The notes beneath the pieces were generated by a model. The model worked only from the letters and a program-made list of their open reading frames with translations. It was not told the origin of the DNA and made no database searches. The translations under genes and the position numbers were made by a program. From MAG-120531 sp038125995 (lineage in GTDB: Bacteria; Bacteroidota; Bacteroidia; Flavobacteriales; Flavobacteriaceae): DNA of 64,000 bases. The stretch is from assembly GCA_038125995.1 (NCBI GenBank), contig JAYPEX010000005.1:1-64000 (forward strand), given 5' to 3'. Shown piece after piece: positions 15,909 to 24,668 of this stretch (positions are counted from its first letter, which is position 1; every line of letters begins with the position of its first letter).

Positions 15909-15998
15909 TTAACCAAAAATCACCAGTCTATTTTCACCCATCACGACAGTTTTTTTCACGCACACTTCATTTGGGATGATCGCAGTTTCATGGGTCAT
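15909..15998 (-). pseudogene. 3' fragment of an unidentified gene
   Basis: On the minus strand a 30-codon open stretch reads MTHETAIIPNEVCVKKTV then VMGENRLVIFG and a stop. The frame may extend upstream a little further (to about 16030). Its GC content is clearly higher than the surrounding spacer and the residue pattern is protein-like, so it looks like the tail of a lost gene. The family is not recognised. Confidence 0.3.
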
Positions 15999-16165
15999 GT
16001 AGATGCTGTAACTTTTAAATCTACAAAGGCTAGAGTTAGCGTTTCTAAATGAATTGTTGTAATTTGATTCTGAGTTTAAAGATTATGAATATTACTTAAA
16101 AAGAGCTTGCTATTTTAATTTTATGTTTAGTTGTTATTTAAGTATCTTTAGTAAATTTAAAATTT

Positions 16166-17782
16166 ATGATGATGAATTTCTCTTATTTAAAGTCTAATAA
16201 ATCCCTATTATTTTTTGGTAGTCTATGTTTATTTTTTTCTTCACTAACTACTTTATGTGCACAAGATTTTTCGAGAATCTCTAACTTAAAAGAGACCGTT
16301 GCTAATTGGGTCAATGATCATGAAAAGTTAAGTCAGGTAATGGTTGATAAAGTTTTTAGTTTTTCTGAATTAGGTTTTCAGGAGGAGGAATCGAGTAACT
16401 ATCTAACAGGTATTTTAAAAAAGGAAGGTTTTTCTATTGAATATGGGGTGTCAGGAATCCCAACTGCATGGGTAGCTAAATGGTCTAATGGGGCGGGGCC
16501 AGTGATCGCCTTGGGTAGCGATGTAGACTGTATTCCTAAAGCTTCTCAATATCCTGGGGTAGCCTATCACAATCCAATTGTCGAAGGAGCTCCTGGTCAT
16601 GGAGAAGGACACAATTCAGGAATACCCTTAAACATTACTGCAGCTTTAGCAGTAAAGCAATTAATGAAAAAAGAACGTATTGGAGGAACACTAGTCATAT
16701 GGCCAGGAATTGCAGAGGAATTAGTGGCTGCAAAAGCATGGTTTACCAGAGATGGTTTATTTGATTCGATTGATCTGTGTATTTTTACACACGTTAGTAG
16801 TAATATGAGTGTTTCATGGGGACAGTCCTCAGGAACTGGTCTGATCTCTGTAGCATATACTTTTAATGGAGAGGCTGCACATGCTGCAGGAGCTCCTTGG
16901 CGAGGTAGAAGTGCATTAGATGCTGCAGAATTGATGAATGTAGGATGGAATTACAAACGTGAGCACTTAGACCCTTTGAAACGATCTCACTCTATATTTA
17001 CAGATGGTGGAGACCAACCTAATGTGGTTCCCTCAAAAGCTAGTATTTGGTATTATTTTAGAGATGTTACCTATGAAGGCATTATGGAAATGTATCAAAT
17101 GGCAAATGATATAGCTCAAGGAGCTGCATTGATGACAGGTACCACTGTAAGTTCAGAAATCTTAGGGACAGCGTGGCCAAGACATTTCAACAAGGTGATT
17201 GCTCAAACGATGCACAAGAACATTCAACAGGTTGGTCTGCCGCAATGGTCAGAAGCAGATCAGCAATTAGCTGTAGCTGTTCAAAAAGAAGTGCATTCCA
17301 ATAACACAGCGGGCCTAGCAACTGAACTAACAGGCCTAATTCCGCCAGTTGAAAAACCAGTAAGTGGAGGTAGTGATGATATTGGTGATGTTTCTTGGAC
17401 AGTCCCTACGGTAACCCTTCGATTTCCTTCAAATATTCCCGGTTTACAAGGACATCATTGGAGTAATGCGATTGCAATGGCTACCCCAATAGCCCATAAG
17501 GGAGTAACTGCAGGAGCTAAGGTAGTCGCAATGACTTTAGTCGATATACTTACGCAACCAAAATTAGTTGAGGATGCCTGGGGTTACTTTAATGAAGTGC
17601 AAACAGCAACAACAAAATACCAACCGATGATCGGGCCAAATGATCCACCACCAACCTATCTTAACAAAGAAATTATGAGTACCTATAAAAAGGATTTAAT
17701 CCCTTTTTATTACAATGAAAAAAAATATGATAGTTACCTCGAACAACTAGGGGTTTCATACCCAACCCTAAAACAAGAATGA
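16166..17782 (+). CDS. Secreted M20-family amidohydrolase (AbgB-like)
   Basis: 538 residues with a signal peptide (SLLFFGSLCLFFSSLTTLCAQD). It follows the M20D/AbgB plan: GSDVDCIP at the first metal site, PGHGEGHNSG, the catalytic pair in GIAEELVAAK, FTHVSSNMSVSWG, then the lid domain (AHAAGAPWRGRSALDAAELMNVGWNYKREHL), and a closing GHHWSNAIAMATPIAHKG with the last metal histidine. AbgB-type enzymes cleave amide-linked amino acids such as p-aminobenzoyl-glutamate. Export suggests it trims peptides or N-acyl amino acids in the periplasm (inference). The first ATG codons are MMMNF; the exact one is uncertain by two residues. It stands alone, with a DUF2490 gene 91 bases downstream. Confidence 0.85.
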   Translation: MMMNFSYLKSNKSLLFFGSLCLFFSSLTTLCAQDFSRISNLKETVANWVNDHEKLSQVMVDKVFSFSELGFQEEESSNYLTGILKKEGFSIEYGVSGIPTAWVAKWSNGAGPVIALGSDVDCIPKASQYPGVAYHNPIVEGAPGHGEGHNSGIPLNITAALAVKQLMKKERIGGTLVIWPGIAEELVAAKAWFTRDGLFDSIDLCIFTHVSSNMSVSWGQSSGTGLISVAYTFNGEAAHAAGAPWRGRSALDAAELMNVGWNYKREHLDPLKRSHSIFTDGGDQPNVVPSKASIWYYFRDVTYEGIMEMYQMANDIAQGAALMTGTTVSSEILGTAWPRHFNKVIAQTMHKNIQQVGLPQWSEADQQLAVAVQKEVHSNNTAGLATELTGLIPPVEKPVSGGSDDIGDVSWTVPTVTLRFPSNIPGLQGHHWSNAIAMATPIAHKGVTAGAKVVAMTLVDILTQPKLVEDAWGYFNEVQTATTKYQPMIGPNDPPPTYLNKEIMSTYKKDLIPFYYNEKKYDSYLEQLGVSYPTLKQE

Positions 17783-17822
17783 GATAGTAGTTTTTCAATT
17801 ACTGATTTAAAAACTTTACAGA

Positions 17823-17852
17823 CGCCCCTTTTATTCTAAGGGCTATTTTTAA
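17823..17852 (+). terminator. Weak intrinsic terminator
   Basis: GCCCCTT and AAGGGC pair around TTATTCT, followed by a short T-run. It lies between the M20 and DUF2490 genes. Confidence 0.4.
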
Positions 17853-17873
17853 ATTTGATTAAAATTAATTACT

Positions 17874-18515
17874 ATGAAATATTTTTTATGCGTTATCCTT
17901 TTTGTCCTTGGAATGAATGGTTCCTATTCCCAGGAAAGTCAATTGGGAAACTGGCTTGTTTATGTCGGTTCAAAAAAATTAAATCCTCGCTTTAATTTAC
18001 ATCATGAAATTCAATTAAGAAATTACAATGCCATAGGAGACCTCGAGCAACTTCTAATCAGATCTGGTATTGGTTATACTTTTAATAAATCAAAGAATAA
18101 TTTTTTAATCGGGTATGGATATATTGATTCTAGAAATTATTTAAATATCGAAGCTAAAGAGCGTGTTGTTGAACATAGGATATTTCAACAATTTATTTCA
18201 AAACAGCAATGGGGTCAAATAGGACTTTCACATCGATTGCGATTAGAGCAACGATTTGTAGAAGATCAATTTAAAACTCGTTTTCGATATTTCTTAAGTT
18301 TTAAAATTCCAATCCGTTCCAAAAACAATTATGTATCGTTATACAATGAGTTGTTTGTCAACACACATGAATTGTCATATGATAGAAATAGAACCTATAT
18401 GGGCTATGGACACCAATGGAATTCAAAATTAAAAACGGAAATTGGATACATGAATCAATTTTTAAATGGAGCATCAAGAGACCAAATCAATATCATGACA
18501 TTTTATAATTTTTAA
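17874..18515 (+). CDS. DUF2490 outer-membrane beta-barrel protein
   Basis: 213 residues with a signal peptide (YFLCVILFVLGMNGSYSQ). The mature sequence is a run of amphipathic strands: LGNWLVYVGSKKLNPRFNLHHEIQLRNY, LLIRSGIGYTF, FLIGYGYID, VVEHRIFQQFISKQQWGQIGLSHRLRLEQRFV, RFRYFLSFKIPI. This is the pattern of DUF2490 proteins, which are predicted outer-membrane barrels of unknown role. The terminal INIMTFYNF ends in an aromatic residue, as barrels normally do. It may be co-expressed with the M20 gene, although a weak terminator stem lies between. Confidence 0.85.
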   Translation: MKYFLCVILFVLGMNGSYSQESQLGNWLVYVGSKKLNPRFNLHHEIQLRNYNAIGDLEQLLIRSGIGYTFNKSKNNFLIGYGYIDSRNYLNIEAKERVVEHRIFQQFISKQQWGQIGLSHRLRLEQRFVEDQFKTRFRYFLSFKIPIRSKNNYVSLYNELFVNTHELSYDRNRTYMGYGHQWNSKLKTEIGYMNQFLNGASRDQINIMTFYNF

Positions 18516-18560
18516 GAAGATCAACAAGATTTTAAAATGTGTGTATAAAGCAAGAATAAA

Positions 18561-19946
18561 TTAATAAAAATTGACACTAAGTGCTGATTGAGAAGGTATG
18601 TGATAAGAAAAAACTTCTGTTAGGCCAACAACGCTAATGGTTTGACTTTTTAAAGCGCTGTTGTAGACCAATAAACTAATACTTCCATCTTTGTTTTTAT
18701 ATGCTGTATTTGGTAAGTTTTTCAATTGTGTCGAATGAATTCGGTAGGCTCCTGGTTTTACAAAAGGAGCAGTATGTGCCATCACGTAATAAGATGGGTT
18801 TTTAGTTATCTTATGATTATCGATGGTAATAGCACCCAAACATGTGGTGCATCCTCCTCTATCGGTATGAGGTTCATATAGCGCATCGTTTGTCAAATTC
18901 CACTCTAAAACTATCTTTGACCAATTGTTAGGTGCACCAATCATCAGTTGTTCAAAATGCCATCTAAAATCTTCTTTAAAATTTCCTGGTCCACCTGTCC
19001 ATTGTTCGGTGAAGTAAATATTTTTAGAGGGGAACGCATCATGAACTATTGACAGGGATGAAATGGATCCCGCATATAGGTGAAAGGCTGTCCCATCAAT
19101 ATAGGAACTGGCCTTTGAATCACTCAGAACCTTTAGGGGATAATCGTATTCATCAGCGTTATGATCCCATATAATTATTTTAGTATCTATTTGATGTGCT
19201 TCAAAAAGTGGACCAAGGTGATTGGCTATAAAATTGGTTTGATCTTCAGCACTCATATACATACTAGGATTATTAGCTGGGTGGTGTGGTTCATTTTGAA
19301 TTGTAATGGCATCAATCTTGATCCCTTCCTTTTCCATCGCTTTAAGATATTTCAAAAAATACAATGCATAAGACGAGTAATACTTTTTTAGTAATTCACC
19401 TCCTCTACTGTCGTTATTGCTTTTCATCCAAGTTGGAGCCGACCAAGGTGAGGCCATTAATTTGATATGTGGATTGAGATGTTTTATTTTTTTTAAAATT
19501 GGGAGCAAGTATAAAGTGTCTTTATTTAAACTGAAGTTTAACATCTTCAAATCCTCTTGGTCTGAGCTCAAATCATTGTAAGACCATGGATGACTGTCTA
19601 AATCTGAAGCTCCTAAGCTCAAACGTAAATAGCTGATTTTTAAGATACCATTTTCAGAATCAAACAATGATTGAAGTAATGAGTCTTGAGACTTTGAATC
19701 CATATTAAAGATATGCATCGCACTCCCTCCAGTTAAAGTATATCCAAATCCATCCATTTGTTGATATCGAATTGAGGGGTCTAATTTGATTTCAATATCA
19801 GACGAACTATTGTTCACCGGTGCGATTTCTTTAATTTTTTGTTTCCCATTACTTTGAGTTATAATAGCAAAGTTGTTCAAGGTGTGATTTTTTATGCATG
19901 AATTCATTAAAATGAACACTAGAATTATATTCATTGTTTTTTTCAT
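18561..19946 (-). CDS. GH30 glucosylceramidase-type glycoside hydrolase, lipoprotein
   Basis: 461 residues with a lipoprotein signal (NIILVFILMNSC, lipid on C17). It matches family GH30: QQMDGFGYTLTGGSAMHIF, LRLSLGASDLDSHPWSYND, KLMASPWSAPTWMK, then the acid/base E219 in TIQNEPHHPANNP and the nucleophile E314 in YFTEQWTGGPGNF. A small C-terminal beta-sandwich (about 395-461) completes the usual GH30 layout. These retaining enzymes cut beta-glucosyl, beta-1,6-glucan or related links. Substrate not decidable here. It is a single-gene unit in the accessory half of the window, which also carries GH3 and GH95 genes. Confidence 0.92.
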   Translation of the reverse strand: MKKTMNIILVFILMNSCIKNHTLNNFAIITQSNGKQKIKEIAPVNNSSSDIEIKLDPSIRYQQMDGFGYTLTGGSAMHIFNMDSKSQDSLLQSLFDSENGILKISYLRLSLGASDLDSHPWSYNDLSSDQEDLKMLNFSLNKDTLYLLPILKKIKHLNPHIKLMASPWSAPTWMKSNNDSRGGELLKKYYSSYALYFLKYLKAMEKEGIKIDAITIQNEPHHPANNPSMYMSAEDQTNFIANHLGPLFEAHQIDTKIIIWDHNADEYDYPLKVLSDSKASSYIDGTAFHLYAGSISSLSIVHDAFPSKNIYFTEQWTGGPGNFKEDFRWHFEQLMIGAPNNWSKIVLEWNLTNDALYEPHTDRGGCTTCLGAITIDNHKITKNPSYYVMAHTAPFVKPGAYRIHSTQLKNLPNTAYKNKDGSISLLVYNSALKSQTISVVGLTEVFSYHIPSQSALSVNFY

Positions 19947-20218
19947 ATTAGCCTATTTGTTTAAGTCATTCTTTTTTAGGTCTCTACAATGTAGAATAAT
20001 TCAATAATAGTTTCATTAAAAAATGATCCGAAAATTTTAAAGTACTTTTATTAAATCGTCTAATGGGTCAAAATATTATTCCACAAATAATGCAAATCAA
20101 AGTGAATAATCTTAATTTTGAGTATAATAAATAGTGAATTTATGATCACCAATTATTCTGTTGTAGCAATTCAAATCGCGATTAGTTTAAATTTTCTGAA
20201 TAAAAAACATTTTGAATT

Positions 20219-20500
20219 ATGAGTTTGAAAGCAACGAAAAGAATAGTAGCTCCATTAATCCTGTTAATCATTCCTTTATTTGGAACCATATTCTTCAAAA
20301 AAGTGAACTGGTCTGTTTTTGATTTTTTAATCATGGGAAGTCTCCTTTTAATACTTGGTTTAGGAGTGCATCTTATGGTTGAAAAAATTAAAAACAAAAA
20401 ACTGAGATGGGTTTACCTGATCTATTTAATTCTTATATTCCTAATCCTATGGGCTGAATTGGCGGTAGGTATTTTTGGGAGTCCTCTAGCGGGAAATTAA
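20219..20500 (+). CDS. Small three-helix membrane protein
   Basis: 93 residues with three membrane segments (VAPLILLIIPLFGTIFF, FDFLIMGSLLLILGLGVHLMV and WVYLIYLILIFLILWAELAVGIFG). The short basic loop between helices 2 and 3 (EKIKNKKLR) suggests it faces the cytoplasm. Similar small proteins occur in Bacteroidota but have no assigned function. Preceded by 272 bases of AT-rich DNA (19947-20218) in which I see no gene. Confidence 0.6.
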   Translation: MSLKATKRIVAPLILLIIPLFGTIFFKKVNWSVFDFLIMGSLLLILGLGVHLMVEKIKNKKLRWVYLIYLILIFLILWAELAVGIFGSPLAGN

Positions 20501-20642
20501 TTTTATGAAGTGATTTGGTGATGCTCATTACCATTCAGGGGATTACTGCAATTAAATGAATGGTTCGTAGGGTTTCATACATCCGTGAAGCTCATTTTTA
20601 TTAAAAAACATATCTTAAGGAAACTAAAAATATAAAAAAACT

Positions 20643-20825
20643 ATGGATACGAATACGGTTACTTTTCAAAAAAGATTTTTAGATAAGTTGATGCCTTTAA
20701 GATTTAAAGTAAATCACTGGATGCTTCAGCGTTTTGGTTTATACGGTTTTGCTCTAATTACCTTTCTATGGGGAATTGGTTTTACTTTGATTTTGCATTA
20801 TTTGAATCTAATTCAACTGAATTAG
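20643..20825 (+). CDS. Small single-helix protein
   Basis: 60 residues: a basic N-terminal half (FQKRFLDKLMPLRFKVNHWMLQRF) and one membrane segment (LYGFALITFLWGIGFTLILHYL). Clean residue usage and an ATG after a purine-rich leader support it, but its last 44 bases overlap the end of the convergent DoxX-like gene. Function unknown. Confidence 0.45.
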   Translation: MDTNTVTFQKRFLDKLMPLRFKVNHWMLQRFGLYGFALITFLWGIGFTLILHYLNLIQLN

Positions 20826-21189
20826 GTTGCCTATTAAGTTGGTGATAGCTGGTATAGGAAGCTGTCCAAACCCCAAATGCTAGGAGCATACTCAAGGTTT
20901 CTTGATGCATCCATCCATCCACAAAACCATGACTGATGGTGGCCCATAGAAAATCATAAAAAAACCCAGCATAAACCCATTCTTTGATTCGACCTTTGAA
21001 ATACGGAAGTAGCAGCACAATGGATCCAATAACTTTCATAATTGCTAAATGAGGTCCAAAGTAATTGGGGTATCCTAGGTGTTTGATTCCTTCAACTGCC
21101 ATTTCGGTGTGACTCGTAAGGGCTACTAAAACTCCCTCAAAAAGCACAATTAATCCGGTAGAGATCCAATAGATGATTCGTAGATTCAT
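20782..21189 (-). CDS. DoxX-like membrane protein
   Basis: 135 residues with four membrane helices. The stretch IYWISTGLIVLFEGVLVALTSHTEMAVEGIKHLGYPNYFGPHLAIMKVIGSIVLLLP is characteristic of DoxX-like proteins; the helix 2 motif 'HLGYP.YF...L...K..G..VLL.P' is very conserved. DoxX relatives act in quinone-linked or sulfur redox processes, but this subgroup is uncharacterised. Single gene, convergent and slightly overlapping with the small plus-strand gene. Confidence 0.8.
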   Translation of the reverse strand: MNLRIIYWISTGLIVLFEGVLVALTSHTEMAVEGIKHLGYPNYFGPHLAIMKVIGSIVLLLPYFKGRIKEWVYAGFFYDFLWATISHGFVDGWMHQETLSMLLAFGVWTASYTSYHQLNRQPNSVELDSNNAKSK

Positions 21190-21295
21190 AGTAATTAATT
21201 TGTAGTAATATTAAAAAAATAATAGCATCATCTATTGTTTTTTACAAAAACAAATCTCAATAGTTATTTTTGATTCATAACAACTTTTAAATTGT

Positions 21296-21691
21296 ATGAA
21301 AAATTACCTGGGACAGATTGCTTTAGTTATACATGATTACGATGAAGCAATTGATTATTATACAAAGATACTCGGATTTCAACTACTTGAAGATACGGCT
21401 CTAACCCCTACTAAGCGTTGGGTAGTCATTCAACCGGGAAACTCGAGTGGCCAAGGCTGTAATTTGCTGCTGGCAAAAGCCTCAAATGAATCACAAATGG
21501 CATCCGTTGGTAATCAAACCGGTGGTAGAGTATTTTTGTTTTTATACACCTCAGACCTGGAACAATATTACAGTAAACTTGTAACTCATTCCGTAGAAAT
21601 TATAAATGGCCCTAGAGATGAATCGTACGGTAAGGTCTTGGTTTTTAAAGATTTCTATGGAAATTTATGGGATGTGATACAACGGAATTAA
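21296..21691 (+). CDS. VOC-family (glyoxalase/dioxygenase fold) protein
   Basis: 131 residues. It begins GQIALVIHDYDEAIDYYTKILGFQLLEDT, the standard VOC opening, and ends KVLVFKDFYGNLWDVIQRN, where family members carry the second metal ligand region. The first-position histidine (here VIHDY, shifted) and a terminal D/E are present, so metal binding is possible but not certain. Relatives are glyoxalases, dioxygenases and resistance proteins. The following esterase begins only 67 bases downstream from its own ATG, so co-transcription is plausible. Confidence 0.82.
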   Translation: MKNYLGQIALVIHDYDEAIDYYTKILGFQLLEDTALTPTKRWVVIQPGNSSGQGCNLLLAKASNESQMASVGNQTGGRVFLFLYTSDLEQYYSKLVTHSVEIINGPRDESYGKVLVFKDFYGNLWDVIQRN

Positions 21692-21758
21692 ATTTTTTTA
21701 GATCAAGTGATATTTATTGTGTATATTAGACACAAACAATCAACTAAATTTAGATCGT

Positions 21759-22955
21759 ATGAAATTTAAAATTTTAAAATCGTTGTTCTTTACTGGAATT
21801 TTGAGCTGCTCCATTAGTATGGCACAAGAAGTAGGACGTTTCGAACGACTTATTTCTCCAGAAATCAGTTCTCAAAATGATGTAACCTTTCGTTTAAGAG
21901 CTCCAAAAGCTACGACTGTTCAACTTTCTGGGAATTGGATGCCTGTAGTTCCTAATGAAGATGGATTGGGTGGATCAAGACAACTAGTTACTTTAATAAA
22001 AGATGATCAAGGGGTGTGGTCTACAACAGTCAAGTCGATGCAACCAGAATTGTATGGATATACCTTTATCGTAGATGATGTCACCACCATTGATCCTTCA
22101 AATTTAAAAATTGCCAGAGACGGAACATTCAGAAATGAAAGCATCTTATACGTGCCAGGTGAAGCAGCTGATTTGTATTGGGCTAAGACGGGTCCAAAAG
22201 GAGGCGTCCATCAACTATGGTATCCTTCAAAATCTTTGAAGTTAACCCGAAGAATGCTTGTTTATACGCCACCTGGATATGAGAATTCAAATGAGACCTA
22301 TCCTGTTTTGTATTTATTACATGGAGGTGGGGGAGATGAAGAGGCCTGGTCAACTTTGGGAGCGGCACCACATATCTTAGACAACCTTATCAATAAAGGT
22401 GCTGCGAAACCAATGATTGTTGTGATGACCAATGGAAATCCAAGTCAAGCGGCAGCAAACACCTTAACTCCTCTGATACCAGAGACGGATCTTCCTGTAG
22501 GAGGGATGGGAAGTATGCTCTTTGAAAAAAGCTTAGTCGCAGATGTGATTCCTTACATTGAATCTCATTTTCGTGTAAAGAACAACAAAAAGAATCGTGC
22601 CATCGCTGGATTAAGTATGGGAGGGCTACAAACAATTAACAACAGTCTTAACAATCCAGATTTGTTTGATTACTACGGAGTCATGAGTATGGGATTTGCA
22701 GACTTAAGTCGCTTTGGAATTGAGATCGATACTTCTAAAAGAGCACAGCAAATCGAAAAACTAAAAGCTTCAGAACCAGCATTGTATTGGATTGCATGTG
22801 GTACCGATGATTTTTTATTCCAAAGTGTGGTTACCATGCGAAGCGAATTAGATCAACATTCTTTTCCATATCAGTACCGAGAAAGTGATGGAGGACATAC
22901 CTGGACGAATTGGCGCATCTATTTATCTGAATTTGCAACGAAGATCTTTGAATGA
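21759..22955 (+). CDS. Secreted CE1-like esterase with N-terminal E-set domain
   Basis: 398 residues from the ATG at 21759. An upstream in-frame ATG (21717) would bury the signal peptide LKSLFFTGILSCSISMAQ. Residues 25-135 form an immunoglobulin/CBM48-like domain (VTFRLRAPKATTVQLSGNWMP). The alpha/beta-hydrolase domain then shows YPVLYLLHGGGGDEEAW, the nucleophile S286 in AIAGLSMGGLQ, the acid at D350/D351 (CGTDDFLF) and the base H380 (GGHTWTNWR), the esterase-D/feruloyl-esterase pattern. Such enzymes remove ferulate, acetate or other acyl groups from polysaccharides, or release iron from siderophores. An exported hydrolase of plant or algal polymers is the likeliest role (inference). Confidence 0.88.
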   Translation: MKFKILKSLFFTGILSCSISMAQEVGRFERLISPEISSQNDVTFRLRAPKATTVQLSGNWMPVVPNEDGLGGSRQLVTLIKDDQGVWSTTVKSMQPELYGYTFIVDDVTTIDPSNLKIARDGTFRNESILYVPGEAADLYWAKTGPKGGVHQLWYPSKSLKLTRRMLVYTPPGYENSNETYPVLYLLHGGGGDEEAWSTLGAAPHILDNLINKGAAKPMIVVMTNGNPSQAAANTLTPLIPETDLPVGGMGSMLFEKSLVADVIPYIESHFRVKNNKKNRAIAGLSMGGLQTINNSLNNPDLFDYYGVMSMGFADLSRFGIEIDTSKRAQQIEKLKASEPALYWIACGTDDFLFQSVVTMRSELDQHSFPYQYRESDGGHTWTNWRIYLSEFATKIFE

Positions 22956-23021
22956 ATTGAGTTCAATCTCTATAGTTCGATCTGACACCTAAGGGATTTC
23001 AAATTAAAACGTTAATTTTAG

Positions 23022-23052
23022 AAACGATGATGTAAACCATCATCGTTTTTTT
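23022..23052 (+). terminator. Intrinsic terminator after the esterase
   Basis: AAACGATGAT and ATCATCGTTT pair around GTAAACC, followed by a T-run. Confidence 0.8.
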
Positions 23053-23078
23053 ATAAATTATCAATCAAATCGCTGTCT

Positions 23079-23588
23079 ATGAAACTCAGAAAAGCAACCT
23101 TTGAAGACCTAACGGAATTAGTTGCAATCGGAAAAACTACTTTTGAAGAAACTTTTGCAAGTGACAATAGCTCCCAAAATATGAGGGACTATTTAAATAA
23201 GTCGTTCACTTACGATCAAATTGCATTGGAGCTTTCTAATGAATTTTCAGAGTTTTTTATCGCTACAATTGAGGGTCAACTAGTGGGTTATTTAAAAGTG
23301 AATCGGAATGAAGCACAGACCGAACAAAATCTTGATCACGCATTGGAGATTGAAAGAATTTATATTCTTAAAAAATATCAAGGAAAAAAATTGGGTCAGC
23401 AACTTTTAGATAAAGCACTTGATATAGCAGCGCAATACCAGCTTACGACAATTTGGCTCGGTGTATGGGAACACAATCCTAAAGCCATTCATTTTTATGA
23501 AAAAAATGGATTTCAAATATTCGATCAACACGAATTTCAACTTGGAGATGAAGTTCAAATAGATTTGATGATGAAATTAGAGCTTTAA
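23079..23588 (+). CDS. GNAT-family N-acetyltransferase
   Basis: 169 residues with the full GNAT layout: LRKATFEDLTELVAIGKTTFEETF at the N-terminus, FIATIEGQLVGYLKV (strand 4), IERIYILKKYQGKKLGQQLLDKALDIA as motif A (acetyl-CoA pyrophosphate loop Q-G-K-K-L-G), and LGVWEHNPKAIHFYEKNGFQIFDQHEF as motif B. The 'GVWE.N..AI.FYEKNGF' ending groups it with spermidine/diamine-type and uncharacterised acetyltransferases. Substrate unknown. It follows the esterase terminator and is convergent with cydB, 30 bases away. Confidence 0.88.
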   Translation: MKLRKATFEDLTELVAIGKTTFEETFASDNSSQNMRDYLNKSFTYDQIALELSNEFSEFFIATIEGQLVGYLKVNRNEAQTEQNLDHALEIERIYILKKYQGKKLGQQLLDKALDIAAQYQLTTIWLGVWEHNPKAIHFYEKNGFQIFDQHEFQLGDEVQIDLMMKLEL

Positions 23589-23618
23589 AATAGAGCTCGT
23601 TTTTCATGGAGAGACCAC

Positions 23619-24665
23619 TCAATAAGAATTTTCATCAATGATGACTTTTCCTTTAAAAGTAGTGTATACAAAAATGGTATATCCGAGAACCAGTGGAGTT
23701 CCAATAGCTGCGATTAATAACATAATTCCTAAAGAATCAGAAGATGAAGCGGAATTGTAGATGGTGATATGATTTGCCGAATCAAGAGTTGAAATTAATA
23801 GCGTTGGATACAATTCAAGTGCGACAAGCCCCAACATAAAAGCAATGGAAAGTGCTGAAAATACAAAAGCAAAGTGAAATTTTTTCTTTTTAACTAAACG
23901 TGGAATGTTTGCGATACACAACATCGTAACGATTGGAAAAACAAACAAAACGGGGCTTTCTTTAAATCGATTGGTTAAATGATCTAAAAATAGAATTGTG
24001 TAAAATGAGGTTGTGGCAAATGTTAGGATGAAAAACGCGATACTTTTACTCAAATACATCCGAATTTTTTGATAGAGTCGCCCCTCGGTTTTAAATAATA
24101 GAAATATTCCACCGTGCATCGTAAAAAGTGACAAGGTGGTAAGTCCCACCAGAATCGGATAGATTCCTAAAAAGTCAAAAAAACCATCGCCGTGATAATT
24201 GAAATTTTCATCTATGGCAATTCCCTGAAGTACATTACCGAGGACGACACCTAGTAAAAAAGCGAGCATGATACTAGAAATGCTGTAAGCGATATCCCAG
24301 GATTTTCTCCACCATTTCATGGGTTCTTTTGATCTAAATTCAATGGAAACGGCTCTAAAAATAATAAAGACTAGAAATAGCATGAACGGAACGTACATGC
24401 TTGAAAACAAACTTGCATACATGACTGGAAATCCAGCAAAAAGAGCACCTCCACCAATGACTAACCAAACTTCATTGCCATCCCAAACAGGGCCTATTGC
24501 ATTGAGGGCAATTCTCCTGTTTTCTTCTTTCTTAAAAAAAAGATGCCAAGCTCCTGAACCAAAATCAAAACCATCCAATATGGCATAGCCTGAGAACAGT
24601 CCACCAACCACGAGATACCAAAGTGTGGGATAATCAACGCCTAGAAAAGTATCGTATGAAATCAT
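23619..24665 (-). CDS. cydB: Cytochrome bd quinol oxidase subunit II
   Basis: 348 residues and eight to nine membrane segments, the normal CydB size. The diagnostic N-terminus DYPTLWYLVVGGLFSGYAILDGFDFGSGAW is followed by IGPVWDGNEVWLVIGGGALFAGFPVMYA, and FRAVSIEFRSK comes soon after. CydB supports assembly of the oxidase and, with CydA, carries electrons from quinol to oxygen. Three bases separate it from cydA, so the two form one operon. No cydX-like small gene or cydCD is in view. Confidence 0.95.
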   Translation of the reverse strand: MISYDTFLGVDYPTLWYLVVGGLFSGYAILDGFDFGSGAWHLFFKKEENRRIALNAIGPVWDGNEVWLVIGGGALFAGFPVMYASLFSSMYVPFMLFLVFIIFRAVSIEFRSKEPMKWWRKSWDIAYSISSIMLAFLLGVVLGNVLQGIAIDENFNYHGDGFFDFLGIYPILVGLTTLSLFTMHGGIFLLFKTEGRLYQKIRMYLSKSIAFFILTFATTSFYTILFLDHLTNRFKESPVLFVFPIVTMLCIANIPRLVKKKKFHFAFVFSALSIAFMLGLVALELYPTLLISTLDSANHITIYNSASSSDSLGIMLLIAAIGTPLVLGYTIFVYTTFKGKVIIDENSY

Positions 24666-24668
24666 ATG

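Noticed and set aside
16493..16499. GC-rich spot GGGGCGGGGCC within the M20 gene as a regulatory site
   Set aside because: It lies within the conserved reading frame and encodes ordinary residues (NGAGP).
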